Assembly (NCBI GenBank): GCA_028583605.1
Contig: CM053332.1
Location: 20,602,797-20,666,796, forward strand
From: Dastarcus helophoroides
Lineage: Eukaryota > Arthropoda > Insecta > Coleoptera > Bothrideridae
Reading direction: 5' to 3'
DNA length: 64,000 nt
The notes under the pieces are model-generated. The model saw only the letters and a list, made by a program, of their open reading frames with translations, was not told the DNA's origin and searched no databases. A program made the position numbers and the translations under genes. Positions 12,144 through 27,100 of the stretch are shown piece by piece. Position 1 is the stretch's first letter; the number at the start of each line of letters is the position of its first letter.

Positions 12144-15100
12144 CTACAACATTAGAAAACGTTTACACAAACCAGATCGAGAGATTATTTGAAATATTTC
12201 AAATTTTCTGCAAAGTCCTTAATTTTTTCACAATTTGCAACTTTTTTCTTGAAATGTAGATGATTTTTAGATTGAATATCAATTTTCATTTCATTTTCTA
12301 GAGTTATAATCAAGCGAAGACTTATGTGTTAAGTTGGATCCATATCAATGAAAATGTGCCAAAATGCGCCCCCATAAAAAATTTTTCTATTTTTTTTTGA
12401 AAATCTCAATTTTCGAACGTTCCTCAAAATTTCGACTTTTTTAACTTAACTTGCGACCTTTTTAACTTAAGAATAAACACTTTTTTTAAAAGTGTTCACT
12501 TCATAATTGGGCTTTTTTTTGAAAACTTTGATTTTTTCAATATTTCGTCTTTTTCTAGAAATTTTTATTTTGTTATAAATTTCGATTTTTTTCGAAGAAT
12601 TCTGCTTTTTTGAAAATAGTTTTTTATAAATGTCGCCTTTGAACATTTCGATTGTCGAATTTGCGATCTTTTAAGTTTTGACTTTTTTATAATTCTACTT
12701 TTTTTTTTAAATTTTGCCTTTTAAATCATTTCAAATTTTTTCAAAATGTTCACATTTAAAAATTGCGATTTTTAATCGCGATTTTTACGATTTTTAAAGA
12801 AAATGCTCTTTTTTCCAATTTCCACCATATTTGAAAGATCTGACCTACTTTTTTTTGAAAATGTCTCGAAAATATTGACTTTTATTCGAAGTTATGACTT
12901 TTTGGAAAATCGCAACTTTTTTTAATGTTTTCACTTTTTTAGAAAGATTCACTCTTTTTTTTTCAAAATTACAGCTAATTTCGAAAAATGAAATTTTTGA
13001 ATATTTCTATTTTTTATTTGAAATCTTCGAATTTTTCAAAATATCGTCTTTTTTCCAGATTTCGATTTTTTCGAAATTTAGCCTCTTTGAATATTTTGAA
13101 TTTGGTTCCGTAAGGCAAAATTTTGAAAGGGGTAAAAACAGAAAATTCAAAAACTTCAAGAAAGTCAAAATTTTGAAAAAAAAGTAAGTTTAAAATAATG
13201 GTTTTTAAAAAATTTAAAAATTATGAAACCAAGGAATTTTAAAGAGTGCAAACTTAAAAAAACTGAAATATTAATTTTTTTTAGAAAAATTAGAGCAGAA
13301 GTCAAAATTTCGAAAATATAACTTTCAAATAAGTTTTCATTTTGAGAAGCAGTCGAAAATTGGGAAAATGGTTGAAATTTTTCATAAAAATGAAAAATAT
13401 GAAAAAGAACAAAATTTTGGGTCAACATTTTGAAAAAATAATAAATTGCAAAAAATTTGCCAAGAAAAAATTGCTAAATTTGGGGAGAAATATGACATTT
13501 TAAATAAAAAATCAAAATTTTTAAAAAAATTAAAATTTTGCTTAAACAAAAAGACAAAATTCTTTAAAAAAATAAGGATACATATTTTAAAAACGTTTAA
13601 TAAGGTCAACAGTTTCCAAAAAAGTAGAATTTTTTAAAAGTTAAAATCTTCAAATAAAATAAAAACAGAGAACAAATCAAATTTTTGAAAATCGATCGAA
13701 ATTTCAAAAAAAAAGTGGAAATTACTAAAAAAGATCATGAAATTTTTACAAGTTGAGTTCTTACGATAAAATCAAAAGTTTCCAAACCGAAGAAATTTCT
13801 CCAAAAAGTAAACTATGAAAATAAAAATTATGGAGCAAATTTGAAATGTTCAAAAAAAACCAAAATTCTAAGAGGTCAAAATTTAAAATACTCCAAATTT
13901 AAAAAAAATCGAAAATGAAACCAAATGTACATCTTTATTATTATTTTTTAAAGTAGAATTGTTCGAAAGTCAAAATTTTGAAAAAAGTAGAAAAGAATTT
14001 TGAGTAGAAGTTTTGACAAAAGTATACAAAAAAAATCATAAGCAAAAATGTCCAATAACGTCAAAATTTGCCACAGTAAAGTTTTTCAAAGGTTAAAATT
14101 TTTGAAAGCTGAAATCGAAGATCAAAATTTTTATAACAATCTAAAATTTAAGAAAAAGTCATATTTAAAAATAAAGAAATCTTGAAAAAACTGAAAACTG
14201 AAATTTTTAATAGAAGTGCCGACATTTTCAAAAAAATTCGAAATTTTCAAGTTGAATTTAAAAATAAAATGGAATTTCAAAAATGACTTATTTTTTTAAA
14301 AATTTTGTCTTTGTTTTAACAAAATTTAAATTTTTTGTTAAATTTCGATTTTTTATTTAAAATGTCATATTTTTCTTCAAAATTTCGCATTTTTTTCTTG
14401 GCAAGTTTTTTGCAATTTTTTATTTTTTCAAAATGTTTACTCAAAATTTTGTTATTTTTCATAATTTTCATTTTTATCAAAAATTTATTATTTTTTCAAA
14501 ATGTCGATCCAAAAGTTGTTTTTCTTTTTTCATAATTTTCACTTCTATGAAAAGTGTAAACCATTTTTCAAATTTTCGACTGCTCAAAATTAACACTTTT
14601 TTTTTTAAGCTTACGTCTTATTTTCGAAATTTCGACTTCTGCTCTAAATTTCTAAAAAATATTTTGGTTTTTTTAAGTTTGAACCCTTTTTAAAATTCCT
14701 TGGTTTTATAATTTTGAAATTTTTTAAAAACCACTTTTTTAAACTTACTTTTTTTCAAAATTTTGACTTTCTTCAAGTTCTTGAATTTTCTGTTTTTTAA
14801 CCTTTCAAAATTTTGGCTTATGGAGCCAAAATTTAATTTTCACGTTTTTCCTGAAATTTTGACTGTAAGCTTAAATTTTTGACTTTTTGAAATAATAACC
14901 GTTTTCTTATTTATCTGATCCCGATTCGTCCATCTTTTATCTTAACGTTTTTAAAGACATTTTTCTAATTTCAATTATTTTTCAAAATTTCTGGTTTAGT
15001 CTCGAAAATAATAAGCATAGTAAAATGTAGACTCAGAATTTTGAGAAAAAATGAAAATTTCGAAAAAAAACTCGACATTTATGAATTAATACTTTTTTTT

Positions 15101-18100
15101 GAGAGTTGCCTTATTTTCAAAATTTTGACTTCTGCTCTAAATTTAAAAAAAAAATTAATATTTCGGCTTTTTAAGTCTGAACCCTTTTTAAAATGTCTTG
15201 GTTTCATAATTTTTAAATTTTTTAAAAACCACTTTTATGAACTTACTCTTTTTTCAAAATTATAGCAAATTAAGGCAAAATTTTGAAAGGTTAAAAAGCA
15301 GAAAATTCAAAAACTTCCAGAAAGTCAATTTCTTGAAGTTTCTGTTTTTTAACCTTTCAAAATTTTGCTTTACGGAGCCAAAATTTAATTTTCACGTTTT
15401 TCCTGAAATTTTGACTGTAAGCTTGAATTTTTGACTTTTTGAAATAATAACTCATTTATCTGATCCCGATTCGTCCATCTTTTATCTTAACTTTTTTAAA
15501 GACATTTTTCAAATTTCAATTCATTTTCAAAACTTCTAGTTAAGTCTCGGAAATAGTAAAATGTAGACTCAGAATTTTGAGAAAAAACGAAAATTTCGAG
15601 AAAAAACTCGACATTTATAAAAAAACGTTCAAACTTTCTTTAAGTTTTTTTCTACCTTTTCATGAATATCAATTTCATCTCAAACTTTGGCTCTTTTTGA
15701 AACCTTTTTTAGTTCGCATTCAAGTTTTATTTATATTTTACTTAATTTTCCTCAAACGACGTTTTTATTTTTTTTCTTCTTCTATTTGCGAAATTGGGAC
15801 TTGATTTTTGGGACTCTAGATATGTGGAATTTTTCCAAATTTCGATCTTAATATTGAAATAATTTGATAACGAAGCTTCCACGGCCAGTCAGTTCAGGAT
15901 ATACTTCTTCTGGGATCGGACCGTGTCAAAGAACTGCCAAAAGTGTTCGAACACTTTTGGTAGTTCTTTGACACGGTCCAATCCCGGAAGAAGTATACCT
16001 GTATTGAAATAATTTGCTTAAAATTTCGAATGTAATCTGAGCACTCAAAATTCAAATTTCGATACTAAAATTACAGTTTTTGATTTTTGTCTTTTAAACA
16101 TCAGCCTCTTGAATTAAAGTTAAAAAATTGCATTAGTAGCATTGTAGTATTTTTTCGAAATTTTGATTTCTTTTACTAAATTTGGCCTTCAACCTTTCTT
16201 CTTCTAGAGTGGCATTTTCTTCTCATTTTTTCTCAATATGAATGGAATTAATAATAAGTTTAAATAGAAAGGTTTGCAAAAAGGTTTGATGAAAAATTGA
16301 AATATAATTATCTCGTAAATAAACATTTTCCAAATTTTCAGGTCTAATCAATTTACTAAACTGGACTTTAAAATTTTTAGTTTTTTTTCAAAATTTCAGT
16401 TTCCGCATTTTCAGGTTGAAACTCTTTAAATATTTTTCTTTAAATTTCATGTTGAAACTGTTTTACTTTGCAAAATTGGGTCTGGTTAAGGTTAAACGCA
16501 AAATTTAGAAAATAAATCGTTATTTAGAAGACTAGTTTTTGAGTTTATAATTGAAATGTTAAGAAAACTGCAGCGTTAAATTTAAAACTTGGAAAAAAAG
16601 GCAAGTTACGAAAAATGCTAACAAAATTCTATAAAAAAAATCAATATCGTCAACGATATTATAAAAAAAAAGTTAACATTTCTTGGTAATCTAGAAATCA
16701 GACTTGGTAATCTAGAATTCACAATTGCAAGTTAGAGGTCAAAATTTCGAATTTAACTTTAACATTTTTATCATTTTTTCGAGCTTGAAAATGCAAAATT
16801 GAAAAATATTTCAAGAAAACAACTACCATACCAAGGAAGACAGAAACCGGTCCATGGTTGTAGTTGTAAATAGTTTCAACTTCTAACGTGCTCGCACTAC
16901 ATTATAGAATATTTGACGGAAAATAAAAAGAATTTAAAACGATTCAAACCGTTACCATCATCTAGGAGGTATTATTCAGACCTCTGATCATTAAATTAAT
17001 AATGTGGATAAAACAGTTACAGTGCAAAAAAATTCTTTAATTTTTAAGTTTAATTCACTCGCAAAGGGTAACTCCATTATGCCTTCAAAGCACTACGAGT
17101 AGGATGCGAAAACAAGGATAGATGGCGATGAACGTTATCCTAAACAAGGATACCCGTACAGCACCTAAATCAGAAAGATATCTTAAAGATATTTTAGCGA
17201 TATCTTTAGGAGGCACAGAAATGTTAACATTTAGATACCTTTTTCTAGTCGTCAGATTACTGACATCTAATAGATATCTATAAAAGGATTTTGATCAGTG
17301 GCGGCTGGTCTTAAAGAGCGCAAGAGCGCGCGCTCCTCGTGAAATGAGCCATCTATTCTTTTTTGTTTAATGTAAAAGACTTGGATTTATCACATTTTTA
17401 AACACAAAATAATGACATACTAATTAACTAATAATACTTGTGAATGACTTGGAATAAAATACACCAACGTTTGATTCCGTTGTACGTATTAAATATTATA
17501 AGGAAATTTAAATAAGTTGGTGCGCGCAGAAATATGCACCTAGCGAGGGTGCCGTGCGATGCCTATCTACGGTCTTCACGGGATGCGGAGAAATAAACTA
17601 CAGAACACCTGCTAATCGTTTAAGATTAGTGCGCTTGAAAATACAGAACACCACGTTAAAGCTAGCCCGGGGTACGCCGCTCCGCGCATGTGCGATATTG
17701 CCAAATGGTGAGTACGAGTCAGAGTTTGGAGTGTGTACTTACGTTTATGATGCTAAATGCGTAGGTCCCGGCTGATCTGATTGCGATTGTTAATTGTGCC
17801 GCTTCCAGGCCTAACTGCTAATAGTACCGCTATTCACAAAGAAATAGCAGAACCCAATCTAGGGTCTAATTTTTCATTTATAGATTTGAATTTAAACAAT
17901 TTTGATGAGAAAGGTAATGAAGACTTTATTTCTTTAAAAGATCGTAGAGCGGATTTTGTTTTAAAAAATATTTTTTTTGTGTTTTTGTAGAGTTTAATTA
18001 GAACCTTGTAATAAAATATATTTTATTTTCAAATGCAGTTTTCATGAAATGGAGATTATAAGATGGTAATTAAATTTAATTCGTAAAAATACTATTAAAT

Positions 18101-21100
18101 ATAACACCTTTTGTGTCACTTTTGTTTCTCTTAAATTTAATATCTTGCTATGACACTGAATTCACCTAAACTCTTAGCTACTAATATTTTTGCATCTGCG
18201 CACCCCCTGTCAAAAAATCACCAGCCGCCACTGATTTTGATAGATGTCTTTAACAAGGATAGGTTGTAATTTTTGAGGAAAATTCCTTTCGGTAACGCGT
18301 TCCATATCTTGGAAGTTTTATAGAAAAAAAGAGTCTCCGTAGACAGAAGTCCAATGCACACGTAAGTCATCTATGAACACATAGCAACAGGTTTACTTAT
18401 TACCTTCTTCAGGCCAATATCGGTGGCACATAGCCGCCCCAGACTCCGTTAATCTAGTCAACATAACGATAACGACCGCTCCCTGCTCCCAAATGAGTTG
18501 CCAAAAGTCTGCTGATGTATGAGGCAAAGGTCCTTGTGTGGCAATATAAGCTGGATTTCTGGGATCGTGATCAGTGATTGTGGAAGCGTTGATGTAATCA
18601 TTGGATGCGGCATTGCTTAGTTCATTGAGGACCACGCGGAAGTGATCATAAGGGACAATATCCGGATATCTGTTCTTCTCGACGTTCTCCTTCTTATTGG
18701 CAATGCTGGTCTCGCACGGTTCGGCAACGTAGGCGCAAAGAGCCACCCACTCTTGCTCCAGACGATCCTTGTTCTTTAGGTGGTCTTCCATGTAGCTCAG
18801 CACCATGTGTCCTAAATAACCAAAAAAATGACATAAGAGTGGCGGCGTAAGAAGAACAGTTTATTTCAGATGAATGTGCCTCAGGGTAGACACTGAAGTA
18901 CATTTTTTTAAAAAGTTTAATCCATTTGCAAAAGATAACCCCTTTATGCCTTCAAAGCACTGCGAAAACAAGGATAGATGACGATGAACCGTCTTCTTAA
19001 ACGAGGATACCCGTACAGCACCTAAATCAGAAAGATATCATTTTAGCGATATCTTTAGGAGACACAGAAATGTTAACATTTAAATAACTTTTTTTAGTCG
19101 TCAAATTTCTGACATCTAACAGATATCTATAAGATGATTTTGATTGAAACCTTTATGTTAACATAATGTTAACTTTCTGACAATATTTCCCAATGTCAGA
19201 CTCTAAAAAATGATGACTCTTAAGAGCTTTTTAAGAGAGCTTTTGCTGAGCAGGTAGGTTGTAATTTTTGGGGAAAATTTGTTGTGGCAACAACAAGAAC
19301 TAGTAATATTTAGACAAGGTCATGTGGTAGCCTTGTAATATTTCTTAATGGTGTTCTGTTCTTAAAATCCTAACCTAAATATCATTAAGTATTTTGATTG
19401 GATTTACATCAATTTATCCTAAAAATGTTTAAATTGCTAATAATGGCAATAAAAATAATGTGGAAAACATTTAGTTTGTTTATTTTTATGCCAAACAATC
19501 CCTGAAATACAAACGATTATCGAAATGATTAAGCGTGAAGGTGGCTTTAGTTCTAGTTACTTTTTTAGTAACTAATCCAAACGTCGATTTGATACATCAT
19601 GACTTAAGTTGCATTCACAATGAGGTTCTAAATGCAGCTTTAGGGATATCGATTCCTTTTTAAAATAATCGATTTTTGGATCGATTCTAATCGTGAGCAA
19701 AGGAATCGATTCCCGATAAAATTGGATGCTGAAAGATCGATTTCCGATTAATCGCCTTGTTGGTGAAAATTTTAAATATTTCTAATAAAAGATAAATTGA
19801 ATGATAATGATGAATTGGCGACATATTTCCTATATCAAAAATATCAACTGTAAGTGATATAAAGGTTAAAATGTTGTGACAAAGCATTCAAAAATGGAAA
19901 TTACGCAATAATTTATAGGCAAGGAAAAACTTAAAGAAAATCGTGCCACTATTATGTCCAAATTTAAATTTAATTTAATTTTGAAAGTTTTTTCTTGGAT
20001 TTTAAACACTAATATTTATTCTAATGCACAGACCAATAGGTTTGAACATTTATTAGATTCGAAGTTTGGAAACCAAATACCAGTTTCGGAACATTTGTTA
20101 GCATTCGAGTTGGATATACCAAACTGATGAAATTTAACAAGATCGAAACCGCTATTTGGTTTCCAAACTTCGAATCTAATAAATGTTTAAACCTATTGGT
20201 CTGTGCATTAGAATCCTTGTCCTCTGGGAAATTGTTCCTAGAGAGCAATCACTTTGCTAGGTGGCAGTGTTTCAACTGTTGGTAGTTCAGTTACCTACGC
20301 TACCACGCCTGGAGGGCTATTGTAGTCTAGGTTGCATTCTACTTGCATACTAATATTTATATTGTAATTATTTATTCCTAATTAGAAAGATCAGATACAT
20401 ATTTATTCTCTGCTTTGTTTTTTATTTATGTATTTGTGTTTTTTTTTCGAATATGTAGAAAATACATTCATTTATAAAAATATATTTAGAAATTTCGAAT
20501 TTTTGAGGAAATTTCATAGATAAAGTCGAAATTTCGGCTTTAATCTTAAAATTTCAACTTTTTTTCACGAAATTTCGAGATAAGTCGAAATTTCTTATTG
20601 TCTGGTTAGGTTAGGCAGATGACAGTTTAGCTTCACCAACCCTTAGAATATAAGACTATATTCTAAGCACCAACCCTTTTATAATTTAATATTGACACTT
20701 AGCAGTAGAATACGTTCAGTAATTTCAATTTTTTATTACCCAAAATTTCGACTTTCTTGACATATGTATCCGTGAAGTAGAATTTTCGAGAAAAAAGTCG
20801 AAATTTTGAGTCCAAAGTCGACATTTTACAAAAGCGTAGGAAGGCATTGATTTAAAAAAATATATTTAGACATTTCGAAATTTCGACATTTTACAAAAGC
20901 GTAAAAAGGACACTCATTATTAAAAAAAATGTTTTTAGGGATTTCGACTTTTTTGTCAAACTTTCGCTTTTTTTTGAAATTTCGATTTTCTTTCTCGAAA
21001 TTTCGACTTAACACTCGAAATTTCGACTTTTCTCTCGAAAATTCGACTTTTTTCTTGACATTTCTACTTTTTTTTTTAAATTCCGGGACTAATCTCGGAA

Positions 21101-24100
21101 GTTCGTCTTTAATATCGATTTTTTTTCGAAATTTCGAGAATAAGTCGAAATTTCTATACTCTATGGTCAAATTAGGCAGATGACAGTTGCGTCCCACCAC
21201 TCCCCTTTCCCAACAATCTTGAGAGTTGGTAGTAGGGTGCGTTCAATAATTGCTATTTTTAATCAGCAAATTTTGGTCTTTTTTTAGAAATTTCGAGATT
21301 AAAGTGGAAATTTCGAAAAAAAAGTTGAAATTTCGAGAAAAAGGTCGAAATATCGAGTTTTAAATCGAAATTCCGTGATTAAAATCAAAATTTCGAGAAA
21401 AATAATCGGAATTCGAGAAAAAAGTCGAAATTTCGAGAAAATGAGTCGAAATTTGAGAAAAAAGTCGAAATTTCTAGAAAAATAGTCGACATTTTGAGTT
21501 TAAAGTCGAAATTTTAAGAAAAATGTCGAAATTTCGAGAAAATGAGTCGAAATTTGGGAAAAAAGTCGAAATTTCTAGAAAAATAGTCGACATTTTGAGT
21601 TTAAAGTCGAAATTTCAAGAAAAATGTCGAAATTTCGATATGAAGGTTAAAATTTCGAGAAAAATGTCGAAATTTCGATATGGAGGTTAAAATTTAGAGA
21701 AAAAAGTCGGTATTTAAAAAAAAGTCGAAAATTGAGAAAAATAAACGAAATTTCGAAAAAAAAGTCGAACTTTTCAGAATTAAGGTCGAAATTTCGAGAA
21801 AATAGTCGAAATTTGAGAATAACGTAGAAATTTCGAGAAAAAGTCGAAATATCGAAATATTTCGAGAAATAAGTCGAAATTTGCGAAAAAAAGTCGAAAC
21901 TTCCAGAAAAAAAGTCGAAGTTTGAGAAAAACTTAAATCGAAATTTCGAGAAAAAAGTTGAAATTTGAGAAAAAAGTCGAAATTTCTAGAAAAATAGTTG
22001 ATATTTTGAGTTTAAATTCGAAACTTCGAGAAAAATGTCGAAATTTCGATATTAAGGTTGAAATTTCGAGAAAAAAGGCGATATTTGAGAAAAAAGTGGA
22101 ATATTAAGAAGAAAAAAAAACGAAATTTCGAGAAAAAAATCGAACTTTTCAGAATTAAGGTCGAAATTTCGAGAAAATAGTCGAAATTTGAGAATAACAT
22201 CGGAATTTCGAGAAAAAAATCGAAATTTGCGAGAAAAGTCGAAATTTCGAGTAAAAAAGTCAAAATTTTCAATTTAAAGTCGAAATCATGAGAAAAATAT
22301 TGAAATGTCGATATTAAGGTTAAAATTTCGAGTAAAAGGTCGAAGTTTGAGAAAAAAGTCGAAATTTCGAGAAAAAAAGTCGAAATTTCGCGAAAAAAAT
22401 TTGAAATTTGAGAAAAAAGTCAAAATTTCGAGAAAAAAGTTAAAATTTTGAAAACAAAATTCGAAATTTAAGGAAAAGGTCAAAATTTCGAGAAAAAAGT
22501 TCAAATTTTGAGAAAAAAAATTCGAAATTTAAGAAAAAAGTCAAAATTTACTGAAAAAAGTCGAATTTAAAGAAAAAAAGACGAAATTTTGAGTTTAAAG
22601 TCAACATTTCGAGAAAAATGTCAAAATTTCGAAATATTTTGCGAAAAAATCGAAATTTCGCGAAAAAAAGTCGAAATATCAAGAAAAAAGTCGAAATTTT
22701 GAGTTTAAAGTCGAGATTTCGAGAAAAATTTCAAAATTTCGATATTTAAGTCAAAATTTCGAGAAAAAAGTCGAAATTTGAGAGAAACGTCGAAATTTCA
22801 AGAAAAATGTCGAAATTTCGAAATTTTTCGAGAAAAAAGTCGAAAGTTGAGAAAAAAGTCGAGATTTCGACAAAAAAAATCGAAATTTCGAGAAAAAAAT
22901 CGAAATTTCGAGAAAAAAGTCAAAATTTCGAGAAAACAGTTAAAATTTTAAGAAAAAAAATTCGAAATTTGAGGAAAAAGTCAAAATTTCGAAATAAAAG
23001 TTGAAATTTCTAGCTTAAAATCGAAATTTGAGAAAAAAAGTCGAAAAAAATAACATTTTTTTAATCGATGTTTTTTCTACGCCTTTGTAAAATTTTGAAA
23101 AAGTTGAAATTTTCAAAAAAAAGTCGAAATTTCCAGAAAAAAAGTCGAATTTTGAAAAAAAGTCGAAATTTAAGAAAAAAATCGCAATTTTGCGAAAAAA
23201 AAGCCGAAATTTTGAGTTAAAAGTCGACATTTCGAGAAAAATGTCGAAATTTCGATATTAAAGTCAAAATTTTGAAAAAAAAGTCGAAATTTCGAAATAT
23301 TTCGAGAAAAAAGTCGAAAATTGAGAAAAAAAGTCGAGATTTCGAGAAAAAAATCGAAATTTCGAGAAAAAAAAGTCGAAATTTCAAGAAAAAAGTCGAA
23401 ATTTCAAGAAAAAAGTCAAAATTTCGAGAAAAAATCGAAATTTGGTAGAAAAGTCGAAATTTGGAGAAAAAAAGTCGAAATTTTGAGTTTAAAATTGAGA
23501 TTTCGAGAAGAAAATGGAAATTTGAGAAAAAAGTCGAAATTTCTACAAAAATAGTCGACATTTTGAGTTTAAAATCGAAATTTCGAGAAAAATGTCGAAA
23601 TTTCGATATTAAAGTTAAAATTTCGAGAAAAAAGTCGATATTTGAGAAAAAAGTGGAAAATTGAGGAAAAAAAAAACGAAATTTCGAGAAAAAAGTCGAT
23701 CTTATCAGATTAAGGTCGAAATTTCGAGAAAATAGTCGAAATTTGAGAATAACGTCGAAATTTCGAGAAAAAGTCGAAATTTAGAAATATTTCGAGAAAA
23801 AAGTCGAAATTTGCGAAAAAAGTCGAAATTTCGATAAAAAAAAGGTCAAAATTTTGAGTATACAGTCCAAATTTCGAGAGAAATGTCGAAATATCGATAT
23901 TAAGGTCAAAATTTCGAAAAAAAAGTAGAATTTGAGAAAAAAAAATGAAATTTCGAGAAAAAGGGCGAAATTTCGAGAAAAAATCAAAATTTGAGAAAAA
24001 AGTCAGAATTTCGAGAAAAAAGTCGAAATTTTGAGAAATAAAGTCGAAATTTGAGAAAAAAATCGAAATTTGGAGTTTAAAATCGAAATTTGAGAAAAAG

Positions 24101-27100
24101 AGTTGAAATTTCTTAAAATAACATTTTTTTAAATCGATTTCCTTTCTACGCCTTTGTAACATTTCGAAAAAGCTGAAATTTCCAGAAAAAAAGTCAAAAT
24201 TTCCCAAAAAAGTCGAAATTTTGAGAAAAAAGTCGAAGTTTGAGAAAAAAGTCGAAATTTCTAAAAATAACATTCTTATTAATCGATGCCCTTTCTACGC
24301 CTTTGTAAGATTTTGTTAAATTACGATTTAAAAATTGAAATTTCTACTTTTTTCTAGAAATTTCGAATCTTAATTTCAAATTTCGACTTTTTTTCGAAAT
24401 TTTGATATTAAAGTCGAAATTTTGACTTTGATCTCGGGATTTAGAGAAGGAAAAGTCAACATTCCGTGATAATGTTTTTTCAAATTGATGTCTTTTCTAC
24501 GCTCTTGTAATTTTTACTTCAAAAAAAAGTAAATAAACTTTGTAGTGTATTTAGAGACTTGAAAAAAATCGATCTTTCGATTAATCGATCTCAGATCGAC
24601 ATTCCTATGACTTAGGGGCCGTTCATAAATTATGTAAGATATTTAAGAGAGGGGGGGTGTTGATTAAATATTATTGTTTCTTACTATAGGGAGGGAGGAT
24701 AGAGAATTTGATATTACGTAAAATTTCGAATTAGAAATTTTACCACTTTCGCGCTAAGAAATGGCATTATTGGATAGCGCCATCTGTGCTTTATCTCTCT
24801 TACTCAGTATTGAATCTTGCAAGAATCTTATGTTGTCAGTACTTCTAGACTTTTTACTATTTCGTTGTTGTTCTCGTTGATAGGGGATTTCCCTGTTACT
24901 TGAAATCTCTAAAATATACCTCATTTCCTTTTAGAATATTTATTTTATCTAACATGTCTGGATACTTACATCCACTGTTATTTAAAGCGTGGGTAGAAGG
25001 TTTTCCAGATAAAACACCAAAGGTTTGTCAACAAGAGTCTAATTTATTCTGGACAACCAACAAAGAAGTTTTCAAAAATGATGACAATGCTTTCGGAAAA
25101 TTTGTATCTCAAAACATAAATGATTTAAAGCAGCTTGTTGCTAAGAAAAAAAACCAACATGCTCGGTTTTTTTAAACAGGTTAGTTTCTAAATTTTTTTG
25201 TTCAAAATATTATTATCAATATTATTTTTAGGTAATTGTTATATGTAAAATTCTATTTAAATAAACTTATAAGTTACGCATATTTTGCTATGTATGCTAA
25301 GCTATAATCAAAATCACTTCTTACAGCAAAATGTGTCGGGTGGACCGCTTGCTTTGATGAACAAAAACTCAACAGATTCTTCTGTCGCATTATGCACTAG
25401 AGAAGTCAATATGGCGCACAGACTGATTCCAAAAGAGGCGATTCCTGATAAATCGCAATTAACATGTCATCCTACTCCAGCACAAGATGCAATTGAAAAA
25501 AAAATTTCATTGGTGGAGAGTGAATTAAATACAAGTATTTTACGTCGGGATTCTGGTCTTGGAGGACTCAAGATCAATCAAGAAATCAATAAATTGCAAA
25601 AAAACCTCGGTGAAGCTAAAAAACAACTTGCTAATAAAAAACGAAACGCTGAATGTCAAAAAAGTTTCAGAAAAAAAAAACAGGCATTGATAAAAGATGT
25701 TATTAAGGATCCAGTTGTAAAGCAACAATTAAATGTGCACGAGACAGTGGGTCGCCCTCGTTTGGAGGAAGCTCAACCTGAGCTGTTGAAAGTTTTAGAA
25801 GAAATTGCGAGCTTTGGAGGTGGTGCAGATGAGAAACGCCGAACTGAAATGGTAAGAAGCTGTAGAACTCTAGATGACTTGGTCAAAGAAGTAGAGACGT
25901 TAGGTTTCACGAAGTGCTACGTATCTTCGTCTTTTACCTAGATGTTCTACTACAATTCAAGGATAAAAACATGTAGTAACAGTTCCGGTAAAACTGGCGA
26001 GAGCAACAAATGATGAACACAAAAGCAATCCCGCCATGATAAATTTTGCACTGCTTCTATCCGGGTTATCGAGTCTCTCGCCTCCATGCTTGGGCCTGCT
26101 TAGATTTTCTTCTTGTCACAGAACGACACAGCGCGCATTCCAATTGGTAAAACTGCTGTAGAAAAACAAGCACCCTTTCTGATGCATATGGAATACGACG
26201 AGTACGACTACCAGATCACGACTGGGTGGTGGCAGAAAAACATAAATTAATACCTTCAGTATATGCTGGCATTGAAATTAATACGTACGTAGCAGTGACG
26301 TACGTTGCAATCAGATCAGGAAAACATTCATCATCATCTGCACGCACTCATAGCATCGATCTAGAACATCTTATGGAGCTAGCAGAATTTCAATCCCTGG
26401 TCAAAGCAGATTATAATAATATAAAACCAGTTATAATCATGACTGTTGACGGAGGACCTGATGAAAATCCACGCTTTCCTCAAGTCATCTCTCATGCTGT
26501 TTCCCACTTTCGTAAATTTGATCTTGATGCTATATTTATTATCACTAACGCTCCCGGAAGAAGTTGCTTCAATCGAGTAGAGCGTAGAATGGCTCCATTG
26601 AGTCATCAATTATCTGGACTTGTCTTACCGTATGATTCTTTTGGTAATCATCTTGATGATTAGCGACGTACAATTGATAATGAACTTGAACTCAAAAATT
26701 TCAAAATGGCTGGTGATATTTTAGCGCAAATATGGAGTAAGTTAATTATTGATGATAAGCCAGTTGTTGCTGAATACGTAGGTCCTAGTAGTGATAATAT
26801 TGATAGAAGTTTAGTGGAATGGACTCCTGATTGGTACTGTAGACATGTAAGAGAATCTCAGTATTTACTGCAAATTAGCAAATGCACAGAATTTAGACGC
26901 TGTGGAAAATTACGAAGTAATTTGCGAATATTACCAGATGGATTTATTCCACCACCTTATCCTCTTCGTCAAGCGCAAACTTTAGATATACCACTTCCTA
27001 AAGACCAAGCAAATGCTAATTTTTGTCCTTTATTAGTGCAATTATCTCTAAACATTGAAATTCCTAGCCGCCCAGATTTTATTTTAACACCATACGACTT

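Noticed and set aside
17554..17775. 73-codon frame inside the hAT MITE
   Set aside because: Too short and unlike hAT transposase; no sign of purifying constraint can be seen from one copy.
20826..24273. Long F/K/S/R-rich open frames on both strands
   Set aside because: They are translations of the 20-bp GAAATTTCGAG minisatellite; both strands are open for compositional reasons and there is no conserved start, domain or splice context. The same applies to 34483-36223.
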